DNA of 64,000 bases from Ephydatia muelleri (taxonomy: Eukaryota; Porifera; Demospongiae; Spongillida; Spongillidae): assembly GCA_013339895.1 (NCBI GenBank), contig JABACO010000001.1:12463235-12527234 (forward strand), given 5' to 3'. The translations under genes and the position numbers were made by a program. Shown one piece after another: positions 46,109 to 57,211 of this stretch. The notes below the pieces were generated by a model, which worked only from the letters and a program-made list of their open reading frames with translations, was not told the DNA's origin and ran no database searches. Position 1 is the stretch's first letter. Each line of letters opens with the position of its first letter.

Positions 46109-47563
46109 CTACAGCAGAGGACCATGGGCTATTTCTTTCTCGTATACACCTTGATTCAGCATTTTCTTGATTTCAGCAGAGACAGTGTCCTTAAGAAAAT
46201 GAGGTATTCTGCGAAGTGGTTCCCGTACTGGTGGCCCAGATGTTTGAATTGAATGCCTTGTAACGGAAGTCCTCCCTAAAGATCCGTCTGCACTTGCAAA
46301 GATACCTCGAAATTCCCAGACCAACTTTTGTAACTCAACTGATTGCTCAGCTGTGAGATCTGTGTTGGAAAGATCAATTTCTGGCAATTTATCGTCCAGT
46401 ACTGACCCTGCTGACTCACCATCTAGTGCCATAACGCAATGCTCTATGCTGAAGATTCCTATCTGGGTCCCCTTGTACAAGGTGGTTTCACTATGCCCGG
46501 TGTTTATCACCTGAATAGCAATGACATTAGCCTTGCTGACAGTGTTTAGACTTCTGGAAACCAAAAGACTACTAGGGATGTTGTCATGGGGCTCTAGTAT
46601 TCCAACTCTACCTGAAAGCACATCGCCGTTTTGTACTGTCGCGCTAACAATACAGCTAGAGCGTGATGGAATACGAGCCGTTTCCTCTACTAGAACCACA
46701 TTAGCTGTTGCGTTGCCTATCTGTGGAGTTGGATCTGCTGCATGTACCCGACTACCGAAAGACACCATATCATTTGCACAGTCAATTACAGCTCCATACT
46801 TAGAAAGAAAATCTATGCCTAGAATGCACTCTACAGTAAGTCTCTTTACAACAATAAAGGAGTGCTTAACATTGAGAGTATCAAGAACGACAGCGAGTTC
46901 AATGCAGCCAATCACATTCAACGAGTCACCATTTGCGCCAACTGCTGATGAAGCACTATTTGCGATCACCATGCTGTGGGGAATAGTTTCATAGCGAACA
47001 ACAAAAACTGCCGCTCCAGAATCAATCAAAAACTCAACCGGACTATCGCCCATAAAACCACATACCCTCATTGTCTTACTGGTACCTCCACATACCTTAA
47101 ACTGCTCCTGTGCCTTCTTTTTTCTCATCTGTGATGAATCGCTCCTTTCCACATGAGGACAGTTTCGGCGATAATGTCCTTCCTCGTTGCAGTTGTAGCA
47201 TCTACGGCTGGCTTGTTGTGGTCGGTACAAAGGCTTCTCCAATCTTGATTCCAGTGCTTCCATCCGCTTAACAATTTGTTCCAGTATCTCTTGTGTCGTA
47301 TCATGCCGCTGTTTTTCTGAAGTATCCACCTTCATTACCTCCGTTTCCTGTTTTTCCACGTAATGCATCACCCTTTCGACGTCGAGAGCCTTCTTCACAG
47401 CATCTTCAATATTGTCTGGTGTTCCCCGCAGAAGGACTTCTCTAGCGATGCTAGGAGATAAACCCGTGCTGAATCTGCTCAGATACGCACTAGAACCATC
47501 GGCATCTTCTGTAGGATACGCCTCCTTGAACATTTTCCTCAATCCTAACTCGAAATCTCGCAC
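46109..47563 (-). pseudogene. gag-protease frame of the Ty3 element
   Basis: 484-aa frame: gag C-terminus, CCHC zinc knuckle (residues 122-135), retropepsin-like DSGA at residues 181-184 and the second protease landmark ILGIDFLSKYGA about 75 residues later, then the linker to RT. The protease active-site triad is intact in this frame. Confidence 0.75.
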
Positions 47564-48018
47564 CGATTCCTTGCTTCTTGACGACGCTCCCCGAAACGTT
47601 TTGCTGACTTTAATGGGTCCTTCGTAACTCCGGCTCTGTCGCTCAGCGCTTTCTTCATCGTCACCAAATCCCTTCTCTCTTCACTAGTGAGAACAGCGTA
47701 GAAATCCAACAGCTTCCCCCGAAGAAGGGCCGGAATAACTGCGAGCTTCTTTGCTCTATCCGTCACAGAGATACAGCCATGCAAAGTTAATGCACATTTC
47801 CCACTCGGTGCACCATTATTGCATGCAACACGTATTACATTCTCCCAATCCGCAATAAATTTTGATAACTTCTTTGTTCCGCCCTTAGCCGTTCGCAACT
47901 GTTTTTGTCTCACTAAGGCATTGCATGAGTTTATGCGGGAAATAGAAGAAGAATGCTCACTTTGCCAGACGATCGTACCATTAACGGATCCACGTGAATG
48001 GTTGCAGAATTCTTGCAC

Positions 48019-48500
48019 CTCCCACGTCGCTAGTAGTATTCAAAACAGCCCGCGTAAGGCTATTTGCTACGCACTCGCATCATCCTCTAGTCGTGTAATA
48101 AAGCTTTCCTATTTGCCATCATCTTGCTAAAATCATCGTCTAATATATGCCACGCCCACAGCTACGATTGCTATCTCACACAACTTTCAGCTCACACGTA
48201 CTTGCACACACCAGTTATACATGTGGCAAACAATATACCTGTCTGATGATGGTACAAACACTCACACTCACAAGCATTGTCATGTGAACATGCATTGTAT
48301 TCAAATTCAACTGCACTTGTGCATGTTTATACAGACCACTGATTCTATGTCAATTTGTGTACCAAGCTTTCTGTACATGTATCGTCTCTCCAAGGATTGA
48401 ATTGGTACATACATTGTGTTCCCATCTGGTCTAAATGTACTCGTACATTGCACACTTGCATAACACATACCACTGTTTAAAACTGGCAATACACACACAA
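48019..48500. other. Spacer upstream of Ty3 gag
   Basis: Expected place of the 5' leader/LTR, but no copy of the 3' candidate is visible. 'atacatgtggcaaacaatat' at 48218 recurs as 'atacatgtggcaaagaatat' at 49431, so the microsatellite lies between two direct copies of a short unique segment. Confidence 0.35.
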
Positions 48501-49310
48501 TAATACTCACGCAGGCACACACACAACATAAAATCACACAAAGACACACATGACATATACACACAAACACACACACACACATACGGACACGGACACACAC
48601 AGACACAGGGACAAGCACACATAAATTACACATAGACACACACACAGACACTCACTCAGAAATGTGCGCACACACACACAACACACACAGACTCACACAC
48701 ACACAGAGACACACAGACACAGGCACGCACAGACTCACACAAGCACGCACACACACGACAGAGGCATACACAGACACAGACACACACGCGACATACACAT
48801 AGGCATGCACAGACACGAAATACACATAGACACACACACACATGCACAGACACACACACACACAGACACAACAGACACACAACAGACATACACACAAACG
48901 CACAGACACACATGGACACACAAGCACAGACACACACGAAATACACAAACACACACACATGCACAGACACTCACACATGCACAGACACACATGTGCACAG
49001 ACACACACACATGCACAGACGCACACACGCACAAGCATGCAGACACACACATGAATTACACACACACCTACAGACACACACACATGAAATACACAGATAC
49101 GCACAAGCACAGACATGCACAGACATACATGCACACAGACTCATACAAACAAAATACATATAGACATACACACGAAATACACATATAGACACACACATGC
49201 AGACACACACAGAGACACACATGCACATGCACGGACACACACACAGATACACACACGACATACACACAGACACAGATGCGCACATACACAGACACACACG
49301 TAGCTACACG
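48490..49310. repeat. CA-rich compound microsatellite
   Basis: About 0.8 kb of (ACAC)n interrupted by AGAC, ATGC and GAAATAC motifs. Long open frames in all six readings (Cys/Val or Thr/His repeats) are by-products of the repeat. Confidence 0.9.
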
Positions 49311-49483
49311 TACCTACATGTATGTACCATCTCTAAAGTGAAAGCTCTATGTCATATCATGTACCCCCAAAGATTTGGTCCTCAGTGTACATGCATTGTA
49401 CCCCCCATAGGATTGGTGTCCCGTACCACTGTATACATGTGGCAAAGAATATCACTGTATTCACCACAGCACTGGGCTCATGG

Positions 49484-49640
49484 TAAAGTGTGTGTGTGTG
49501 GGGGGGGGGGGGGGGCTGATTGTTTTGAGCAAAAATTGTGTATCTGTGTGTGCCTGTGTGTCTGTGCATGTGTGTATGTCGTGTGTGTATGTGTGTGCGT
49601 GTGTGTGCATGTGTGCGTCTTATGTGTATTTCGTGAGTGT
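49484..49640. repeat. GT microsatellite with poly-G core
   Basis: GT repeats flank a 16-base poly-G run (49500-49515). Opposite strand sense to the 48.5-49.3 kb CA array. Confidence 0.8.
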
Positions 49641-49675
49641 CTATATGTTCCGCACGGATGTTTTATACGTAGCCC

Positions 49676-49720
49676 GTTGATTAACCGGCCAACCGGTTGA
49701 TTATTGGCCGGTTAATCAAC
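49676..49720. repeat. Perfect 17-bp hairpin
   Basis: GTTGATTAACCGGCCAA, an 11-nt loop, then the exact reverse complement. The loop itself repeats part of the stem (CCGGTTGATTA). Confidence 0.85.
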
Positions 49721-49755
49721 TGGACATGCCATAATGCGCATGCTCGTATGAATGT

Positions 49756-50600
49756 GTGGACTCGAGGAGATGGAGAAAAACACGATCAGGGTGTCGTTTC
49801 AAGAATATATTGACTCCTCTTTTCCTGTTGGTGGAAAACGTACCAGAAGCATGGTGATCAGAAAGGAAGTGGCGCAAAGAATCGTTAACCATCTCAAAGG
49901 TACTCCAGATACTGATGGCGCCTTTCGTCATTTCGTCAAAAAGAGTGGGTGGACTTGCAATCGGTTGGAATAAGAGACGTCCTGGTTGTTTTTCTGTGAA
50001 AGACAAGAATCAGGTACTAATCCTTTCACAATGGTGTCTTCCACTTTTTTTCTTGCCCCCCCCCCCCCCCCCACCCCCTCGATCGGTTCATAGAAGAGTT
50101 GCGATTGTGGAGGAAATTTTCATAGCATCGACTGTTTGCATGCAGGAACAAAGAAGACATATGCAAAGGTATATGCAAGCAGCGCTTTATATCTAACTAC
50201 TAACTAGTCATTTATACAGATTCAGAGTTTATGTTCATATCTTCCAAGAAGTGTGGTTGACACTATATAAAGCTGTGTGTCACTTGCAGTCTCAGAATGC
50301 CTCAAAAAACAAAGCCAAATCTTAGGCCCATAATTGCAAAATAGTTGTTTTCTCGAGTACAAGTATGTTATGTGATAATGCTGCATTATCCATGTATCAC
50401 ATACAGATTGATTTAATCGATATGAGGCATTTGCCTCATGATGGATTTAAGTGGTCGAAATTCACTTTTGCATTCCCCTTTGCAAAAAGTCAGCTAAGGA
50501 GGTGACCAGTACCCTAGAAAAATGGGTGTTCCCATTTATGGGCTTACCTAGTATTATACAGAGTGACAATGGTAGAAATTTATATGTGTCAGCACCCAAC
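49756..50600 (+). pseudogene. KRBA2-like (Ty3-integrase-derived) gene fragment
   Basis: First piece: TIRVSFQEYIDSSFP, then RTRSMVIRKEVAQRIVNHLK and GAFRHFVKKSGW, like the N-terminus of KRBA2-like proteins. Frameshift at ~49955 to PGCFSVKDKNQ, poly-C insertion, then VHRRVAIVEEIF (~50090). Integrase core at 50440-50585: WSKFTFAFPFAK, a shift, and EVTSTLEKWVFPFMG with IIQSDNGRN (second catalytic Asp). Several frames are broken and the third catalytic residue is not seen. Confidence 0.55.
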
Positions 50601-50880
50601 TGTTCTATTAGACGGCATTATGATTGAAAAGGTATGGGGAAAAACTCCAGCACTTAATTCACAGTTAGGGCCATTCTGCTCCAATGATGCAATCCAATAT
50701 GCAGTAACAACAGGAGAGTAATTTCCTTTGGATTTTACTGATGTGAATTGTTCACCAAAATATGTCAATTTCATAAAACACTTCAGGAGCCATGGGGATG
50801 TAAGCAATTTCTGAATTTGGATATAATGCATTGTAAACACTGTGAAGCCACCTCACTTTCTCAGAAGAAAAAATGCCTCT
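50600..50880. other. Unassigned continuation
   Basis: The plus strand reads DGIMIEKVWGKTPALN and NDAIQYAVTTGE in a shifted frame, possibly more of a mobile element. No firm call. Confidence 0.25.
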
Positions 50881-50889
50881 CATATTTAG

Positions 50890-51190
50890 CAGATACTGAT
50901 GGTGTGTGTATATGTGTGTGGGGACATCTGTCTGTGTGTGTGTCTGTGCATATGTGTGTGTGTAGACATCTGTCTGTGTATGCGTGTGTGGATATCTGTC
51001 TGTGTATGCGTGTGTGGATATCTGTCTGTGTATGCGTGTGTGTGTGGACATCTGTCTGTATGGGTGTGTGACGTGCAACTGTGTGTCTGTCTGTGTGTTG
51101 TGTGTTTATGCATGTCCGTGGATATCTGTGTTATGTGCTAGTGTGTGTGTCTGTATGCGTGTGGACATGTACGTGCAAGTGTGTGTCATA
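50890..51190. repeat. GT-rich minisatellite, ~26-bp unit
   Basis: The unit 'gtgtgtggatatctgtctgt' plus 'gtatgc' is repeated about four times with variants within a GT-rich 300-bp stretch. Confidence 0.8.
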
Positions 51191-51634
51191 AATGTTAATG
51201 TGTATCATTTTCATTCTTACCATTACTGCTCAATTTGGCATGGATATACAGTACATAATGATATGGAAAGTATGGTATTTTGTTTATAAAATTTCAAACA
51301 GGCTTGTAAATGTTGTAATGCAGAGTAACATTAAAGATTTTTTATGCCAGTTCAAGAAATTGGTGATAATCTTACTTGTCATATTTTACAATAGGTTAGT
51401 GCTGTTATATACCGTTATCGTTGTTATTTATTATTTTTAATTTTTGCACCAAATTTAAAAGTGCACCAATTAGAGTATGCCATTGCACGTGATGGCTAAT
51501 TTTGGCGGGTTCCCGTGTGAGTGTGGCCTGGAAACGTACGTGTCTTTGCTTATCATGTTTGTGTTATTTTGGGGATGCTTTTGTGATGCAGTACATCAGC
51601 TCCATCAACCTGCTGAAGGCAAGCCTAGTATACG
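51191..51634. other. AT-rich spacer, nothing recognised
   Basis: No exon, terminal repeat or RNA gene seen. Confidence 0.3.
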
Positions 51635-52134
51635 GCAGTGGCGTGTGGCTATTTATTGGTTGGGGGGGCACTCGCATATTTCGGCGCCCCCCCCTCCCCC
51701 ACCGGCGCAACCGCGCAAGCTACACTCGAGGAAATAATAATCAAATATGTAAGTACATGCGTGCGCATGCGCTAACTGAACAATCAGTGCACGTGCGATG
51801 AACGTTGTACTAGTATAGTAGAAATGACCAAGATTATCAATAGTTAATATTAATATTAATAACCTTGGATTGGCATAGAGCGTCTATATTGTGATACGGT
51901 CAAATCAATTGCATTTTATTGCATGGAGGGTGGAGGGGTGAAAAGGGGGGGGGGGGGGGACCTTTGTTCCAACGAGTGATTGCCGATTCAATTGCCATGG
52001 TATGATTAACGTATCGGAAGGAAAATTAATTGTTACAAACTTTCAGTGTTGGCGCCTTGTGCTTGGTGGCGCCCCTATTTTTAAGCCCCGCAGGGGGGGC
52101 AATTGCCCCCCCCGGCCCCCCCCTGGCCACCATG
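51635..52134. mobile_element. Possible degraded relative of the hAT-type MITE
   Basis: Begins CAGTGGCGTGTGGCT, close to the CAGTGGCGTAG end of the 4166 MITE, has the same 'tttcggcgcccccc' internal text, and ends near 52134 in a G/C-homopolymer-rich block 'ccctggccaccatg'. No target duplication found, and the right end does not match well. Confidence 0.35.
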
Positions 52135-52192
52135 GTAAGTGACTCACAATTTGTGTGCAATGCACTTTATTGGTGTTGGTCTCCGGTTATCA

Positions 52193-52790
52193 CAAGCGGC
52201 CGATTCTGCTGAGGTAAGTTACGCAGTGGCATTGCTATATCTTCATGCATTTTGCTTTTCTGCAGTGTTTCGATTCGAACTGCTCAGAGGCACTAAAATG
52301 TTTTTTTCTTCGCATTTCGTTAGGTCGAGAATTTCGACGGCACCAACAAGTCCATCAGTAGGGATAAGTATGACCATTTCAATTGATACCAAATGTTATT
52401 ATGTTATCGTCTTTATCAGGTCATGTATGAAGTTAGTACGTGGGGACCGCTGTTTCAAGGACTATGGTTACCGGCTATCCACAAGCGGCCGATTCTGCTG
52501 AGGTAAGTTACGCAATGGCTTTGCTACTTTCATTTTGCTTTTCTGCAGCGTTTCAATTCCATAAGTATGCTGGGAGGCACAAAAATGTTTTTGTTTTTTT
52601 CTTGTGCGCATTTGGTTAGGTCACAAACTAAAGCAACGACGGCGCCAACAAGTCCATCACTAGACAAGTATGGCCATTTCAATTGGCGCCATATGTTATT
52701 ATGTTCTCGTCTTTATCAGGTCACACTAAGTTCATATCAAGAAATTGGCGGTCAAAAGGATTACGCGGTATTCGGTCATTGCGTAAATCA
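52193..52790. repeat. Tandem duplication, 289-bp period
   Basis: 'caagcggccgattctgctga' occurs at 52193 and 52482, and the following ~280 bp repeat with about 15% differences (e.g. 'ttattatgttatcgtcttta' / 'ttattatgttctcgtcttta'). Each copy has splice-like borders (gag|gtaagt, ttctgcag) and could contain a small exon reading MLLCSRLYQV; function unknown. Confidence 0.75.
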
Positions 52791-53520
52791 ATGTCCATAG
52801 AAAATGTATGGACGCATTCAGAAACTGCAGCTAACTGCAGAAAAAAAAAAAAAAAAAAATTGACTAGCTGCTCTCGGATTTGCAATGTGGGGTCTAGTTG
52901 ACATATTTTGTGTAGTTTTTCGCAACTTAAGTACCTATATCCGCACTTCCACATTAATTATGCAAGGTTCCCAATGTCCATTCATTTTTTCTCATTTCCT
53001 TATTCAGTCATCAATAGTTTCCAAGCCAAAAGATATTTTCCCTTACTTGCTCACGGATTACATGAGAGTAATCAATGCACTTATTTATCATTATTTTTTC
53101 AGAGCTTAGGGCCTTCAAATCGCACTTCCCTTGAATGGTTAGTGAGATACACCCCACATTCAATGTGCCTACCACGATCATCACGTGCCACCCTATCGTC
53201 AGTCATCCGTGCCCAGACCTGGTTGTTTTTTGATGTTGTATTAATGACCAATATGTACTGACTTATAGCATGACCCCTTGTAAGAGTGGGCACTAATTGG
53301 TGTTGCAAAGACGGAGGTATCGATTACACACAGGAGTTTGCCATTCGTAGAACCGACACAGGAGTGCCTGGGCATGACAACCAACCAGTCTTCTTACGGA
53401 AGCATCTTGCAAGTCTCAGAGTCCTAGGTTAGCAAGAATGTGACACGTACATGATTACAGTAGCTACGTCCGTAATAGGCTAAATGGTTGTGTAACTGTA
53501 ATATACCGGAGCGTTAGTAC
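52791..53520. other. Unassigned, exon-like remnants possible
   Basis: Poly-A (52841-52859) and short frames only. No protein family recognised. Confidence 0.25.
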
Positions 53521-53524
53521 ATAT

Positions 53525-53848
53525 AAGCAGGCCCGTAGCCAGGAAGTTAGGCCGGGGGATTGATTTATACTTCTGAAAGCATTTATCCGGGGAGCCAAAT
53601 ACCAGAGATAATCTGCAAATACGAGAGCAAGCTCCTGAAGCTGAAACGCTAGCTCTTCGCGGGGGGGGGGGGGGGGGGGGGGGGGGGGGAGGGAAGCCGT
53701 CAGGTACCCCTCGCGTTTAGCGGGCCAAATACGAAAAGCGAGACACCTAAATGCTATAAGTACCATAACTAGAAGAGGGGAACTCAAGCATCGAACTGGG
53801 AGTAGGGGGGGGGGGGGGGGGGGGGGGGGGGGGAGGATCCCACCCTGG
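53525..53848. mobile_element. MITE-like element with two poly-G runs
   Basis: Starts near 'gcccgtagccagg' and ends 'cctggctataag', imperfect inverted ends. Two 29-base poly-G runs (53661-53689 and 53805-53833) lie inside. Target duplication uncertain ('acatata' near both ends). Confidence 0.45.
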
Positions 53849-54205
53849 CTATAAGACTTACACATATAGATCTCTAAACTATCTACATGTATGGTAACGT
53901 CTGGTACAAACGGTGGAAGCATCAAATGTACGATAGCAGTCATACACTGTGGCGGTACGCACTTTATTGACCTAAAGTTGCCATTGAAAAGTAATACCTT
54001 ATCAAAGATTTCACACTTTTAACTTTGCAACAGTTAGTCCGACTTTAAGTTGAGGTGCATAAGATTTGTGTCAACTATAACATTTGAACACTACCATGTT
54101 TTCTCTGCCCCATATGTGTATGTACATGTATATGGGACAGTTTCCACAAAAACGGCACATCACATATAATACATGACCATATAAAATGTTATTAACTGAA
54201 ATTCT

Positions 54206-54690
54206 TTGCGTTTGATTCGTTATAACTTCCGAATGATTAATGCTATCGACTTCCTATTTTCAACACTTCATACCACACCATTTCTCAATGGTATGATACA
54301 TTTTGGGGGCCTTGCACTTGCTCTATGCAAGTATCGCAACGTCCAATACCCCACCGGGTTCAAATCTACCATAACTTTCGGTATAGGAGTAATCAAATCG
54401 CTTCAAATTCGGTTTGTAAATAGAGAGGTCCCTACATGCACATTTTCCTGCTTGATATAGCGGGACACAATTTGCCGCAATAGGTACAGGAACCTCTCTA
54501 CCCATAAACCGAATTTTAAAAGCGATTTGATTACAGGAGAACCAAAAGGTATTTGGCGGGTTTGAACCGGGGTATCATGCACACATTACAATACCCCAAC
54601 ACTTATTTCACCATACAGAAACGGTGTAGTAAGAAGTGTTGAGAATAAGTCAATAGCCTTAACCGTTTGGAAGTTATAGCGCAAGGGAAT
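54206..54690. repeat. Large palindrome of a dispersed repeat
   Basis: The plus-strand segment from 54206 ('ataacttccgaatgattaat', 'caaatcgcttcaaattcggt') recurs inverted between ~54480 and 54690. A third, plus-strand copy lies at ~60590-60830 inside an intron of the hydrolase gene. Non-coding. Confidence 0.65.
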
Positions 54691-54779
54691 TTGAGAGGCA
54701 ATTTTGTTGGAAACTGTCCAATATGTGTGCATACATGTATGCGTATAGGCCCCATCCCAAACCATGTCCGCACGACATA

Positions 54780-55300
54780 TTTGGAATGGAAATCGGGGGT
54801 AGGGGGGGGGGGGAGTTTTTTTCGGAGTCTCACGTTGGGGGCGGAGGGGGGGGGGGCTTGTACGCGGTACTTTACGGTACATGTACATAAAACACATACA
54901 TACATGTACGCGGAGCGATGTGGACTGACTATGTTGTTAATGTTTACTGCGAGAAATTACAAGGTAAATGGAACAAAAACATGCCGCATGTGTTGAACAC
55001 TGTTTGTATGATATATACACCGAAATTCCATGTTTGGAGATGAGCGGTTCAAACGATATGGCTGTTCTGAACCAGGTATGATTTCAGACCTTGTTTTTCG
55101 TGAGGCATGTCGATCCGATTCCAAACAGGATATTATTTCAGGAAAGGAATGGTAGTACAACAAGACTTTGAAAAAGGTAGGTCGCAACATTTATGGTTCA
55201 GGAGATACGATCGTTACAAAAACTAGCCATTTTTTTCAGGGTCTCACGTTGGGGGCGGAGGGGGGGGGCTTGTACGTGGTACTTTACTGTGAAAATTCTA
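54780..55300. repeat. Direct pair of G-rich repeats
   Basis: 'tctcacgttgggggcggagg' is followed by a poly-G run, 'cttgtacg' and 'ggtacttta' at both ~54827 and ~55242, ~415 bp apart. Probably ends of related MITEs. Confidence 0.55.
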
Positions 55301-55883
55301 TGTTCTTGACCTTCATGTTTTCTCAGCCTTGTAGAGACTCACTGATGGAAGAACCATGTGTGTAGCAACTTTGATTTAGGATTCAATGATACATTAGTGT
55401 GTGCTTAATTGTAGTCATTCCGGTACTTCACCACAGGCCTATTGCTTTCTGGCCACTTAATTGGCTGTGTTTCCCATCCTTCTACTCTAAAATCTATGGT
55501 TTATCACTCTCTATCATATTACGCGTGGGTGCCGAACACTACTTAATCTACTCTATCCTGCAGCGTATAACACGCCATTTGCAACATGGTAACTTACGAA
55601 GGACAGGTAGATCCCGCCACGACCAGAACATGAAATACACACACACATGAATTAAAGAACAACGCACGTACATGCACTCACCAAGGTTTCCTTGCCTCAC
55701 ACGCAAGTGCGCAGTTTAACTAATTTATAAACCGCGCCATTAATTGCGATCATTTACCCGCGAAATAGATCACATATATGATCTCTGTACGAGCCGACCT
55801 TTAAAACTGCAGACTAGGTCCTGTCGCCATTTAAAAGACATAAGTTAAAAAAGGGGGGGGGGGGGGGGGGGGGGGGGTCGTCG

Positions 55884-55914
<31 letters not shown>

Positions 55915-57211
55915 TTTTTAACTTTAGTACTCTACTTTCGCGGGCAAAAATATGTTTTGGGCCCCTAGCCTACTATATTTTATATATAAGGACGCTTTTC
56001 GTGTGTCATGTGACCACTCCGTAAATTGACATATCGACACAATATAAATTAATACACGTCCGCCATGTTTTCACAGATTTTACAGAAATATCCGAGTGAC
56101 GAAAAGGGACATATGCAACCAAATTGTTTAGCCATCTCTAGGTTTCCTCTAGGTTTGCTCATGTATGTAAAGCAAATTAACAAAGAACATACACATGCAA
56201 TGATTTGCATACATAACCCGAAGGCAGTACCGATGCAGCCTTGTGTGCTTTTTTGTTTGCAAAAGATTCATTTATGACGTCGAAGTTACCTGTTTCGCCA
56301 ACTCTGACCCCACAGCCAAAGATTTCAATTAATCGCACTTGAAACATTGTCGACCGAGTGGTTCTAAATTTATTTTAGAACGCTAAATAGCCGTTCTGCT
56401 CGTGCTATACCAGTAACAGGCAATGCACGATAAATGCGCAGTGCCCGCAACAGCTAGCCGTTAGGAAACAAACCATCAAACAAGATGTTTCTGCTAGTCG
56501 TAGATAAATTGGATTCAAATTAAGGTTTTTCCACTTGCATCTCAGTCGATCCGTTAATAGCAGCATCTAGTTCTGATCAAGGCAATCTCAAGACTTTCAC
56601 TCAATCTTTCAATAGCAATTGCATGATGGAGCTCCGCACTCGGCACACTGCTGCATTGATGAATGCAGCACTGATTTGTCGAATGACAGCGACAGCAGCA
56701 GCGATGATGTCAATGGCCATGGCTTACTGCAGCTGTAACTAGTGTGCATGTCTTTGGAATATTTCATCACCATCATAACTCTCGATCATCACTCTCGCGT
56801 GAACTGTCCCATATGACGTTATTGAGATTGATATGATATGGCTCGCAGTGTACATGTATAGCATCGTTAATGAGACGTGGATTGCAACATCTAAATTATT
56901 TACGATATTGTAGCTACAAACTACTGTGGCCTGGAAAGAAGTACTATCTATGGTTATAATGCCTCATATCATGTATTTATATGCTTTAAGTTATACTATA
57001 TGGATGGTCATAGTTAGAGCTGTCTCGAAGTGTAGTGTTATATAACGATGCCATGCCACTGTTTCAATTCTACTACATATCTGTAGTACTACTGCAGGTC
57101 GTGATGTGTAATAGAGATATAGTCATTTACATAGAATTATCACATATGGCTACATCGTATATTGTAAATGAAACATTTATAATCAAGTCACATTGGAAAA
57201 GTATATAATGT
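55301..57211. other. Intergenic region downstream of the hydrolase gene
   Basis: No exon or RNA gene recognised over ~1.9 kb, apart from the poly-G/poly-C hairpin at 55845-55922. The 3' untranslated region of the minus-strand hydrolase should lie just below 57212, but no clear AATAAA was found. Confidence 0.4.
55845..55922. repeat. Poly-G/poly-C hairpin
   Basis: GTTAAAAAA, then 25 G (55853-55877), TCGTCGA, 30 C (55885-55914), then TTTTTAAC. The outer A/T flanks also pair, so the whole block is one long inverted repeat. Confidence 0.85.

Larger units (their letters stand above)
43404..48018 (-). mobile_element. Ty3/gypsy LTR retrotransposon, degenerate
   Basis: Minus-strand order: gag (48018-47100, one frameshift at ~47560), zinc knuckle CYNCNEEGHYRRNCP (~47200), protease VEFLIDSGAAVFVV (~47020), RT (46106-45219; FSTLDLASGYWQV, PFGLTNAP, catalytic box altered to YKDDIVVF at ~45776), RNase H (~45240-44820, frame-broken), H2C2 integrase zinc finger (44792-44600), integrase core (44500-44150, shifted), chromatin-side GPY/F-like domain (44148-43708) and a Pro/Glu-rich tail. 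At least five frame breaks make it a fossil. Confidence 0.85.

Noticed and set aside
48652-49303. Cys/Val-rich and Thr/His-rich ORFs of 60-174 aa
   Set aside because: Translations of the CA/GT microsatellite in several frames; no codon or composition sign of a gene.
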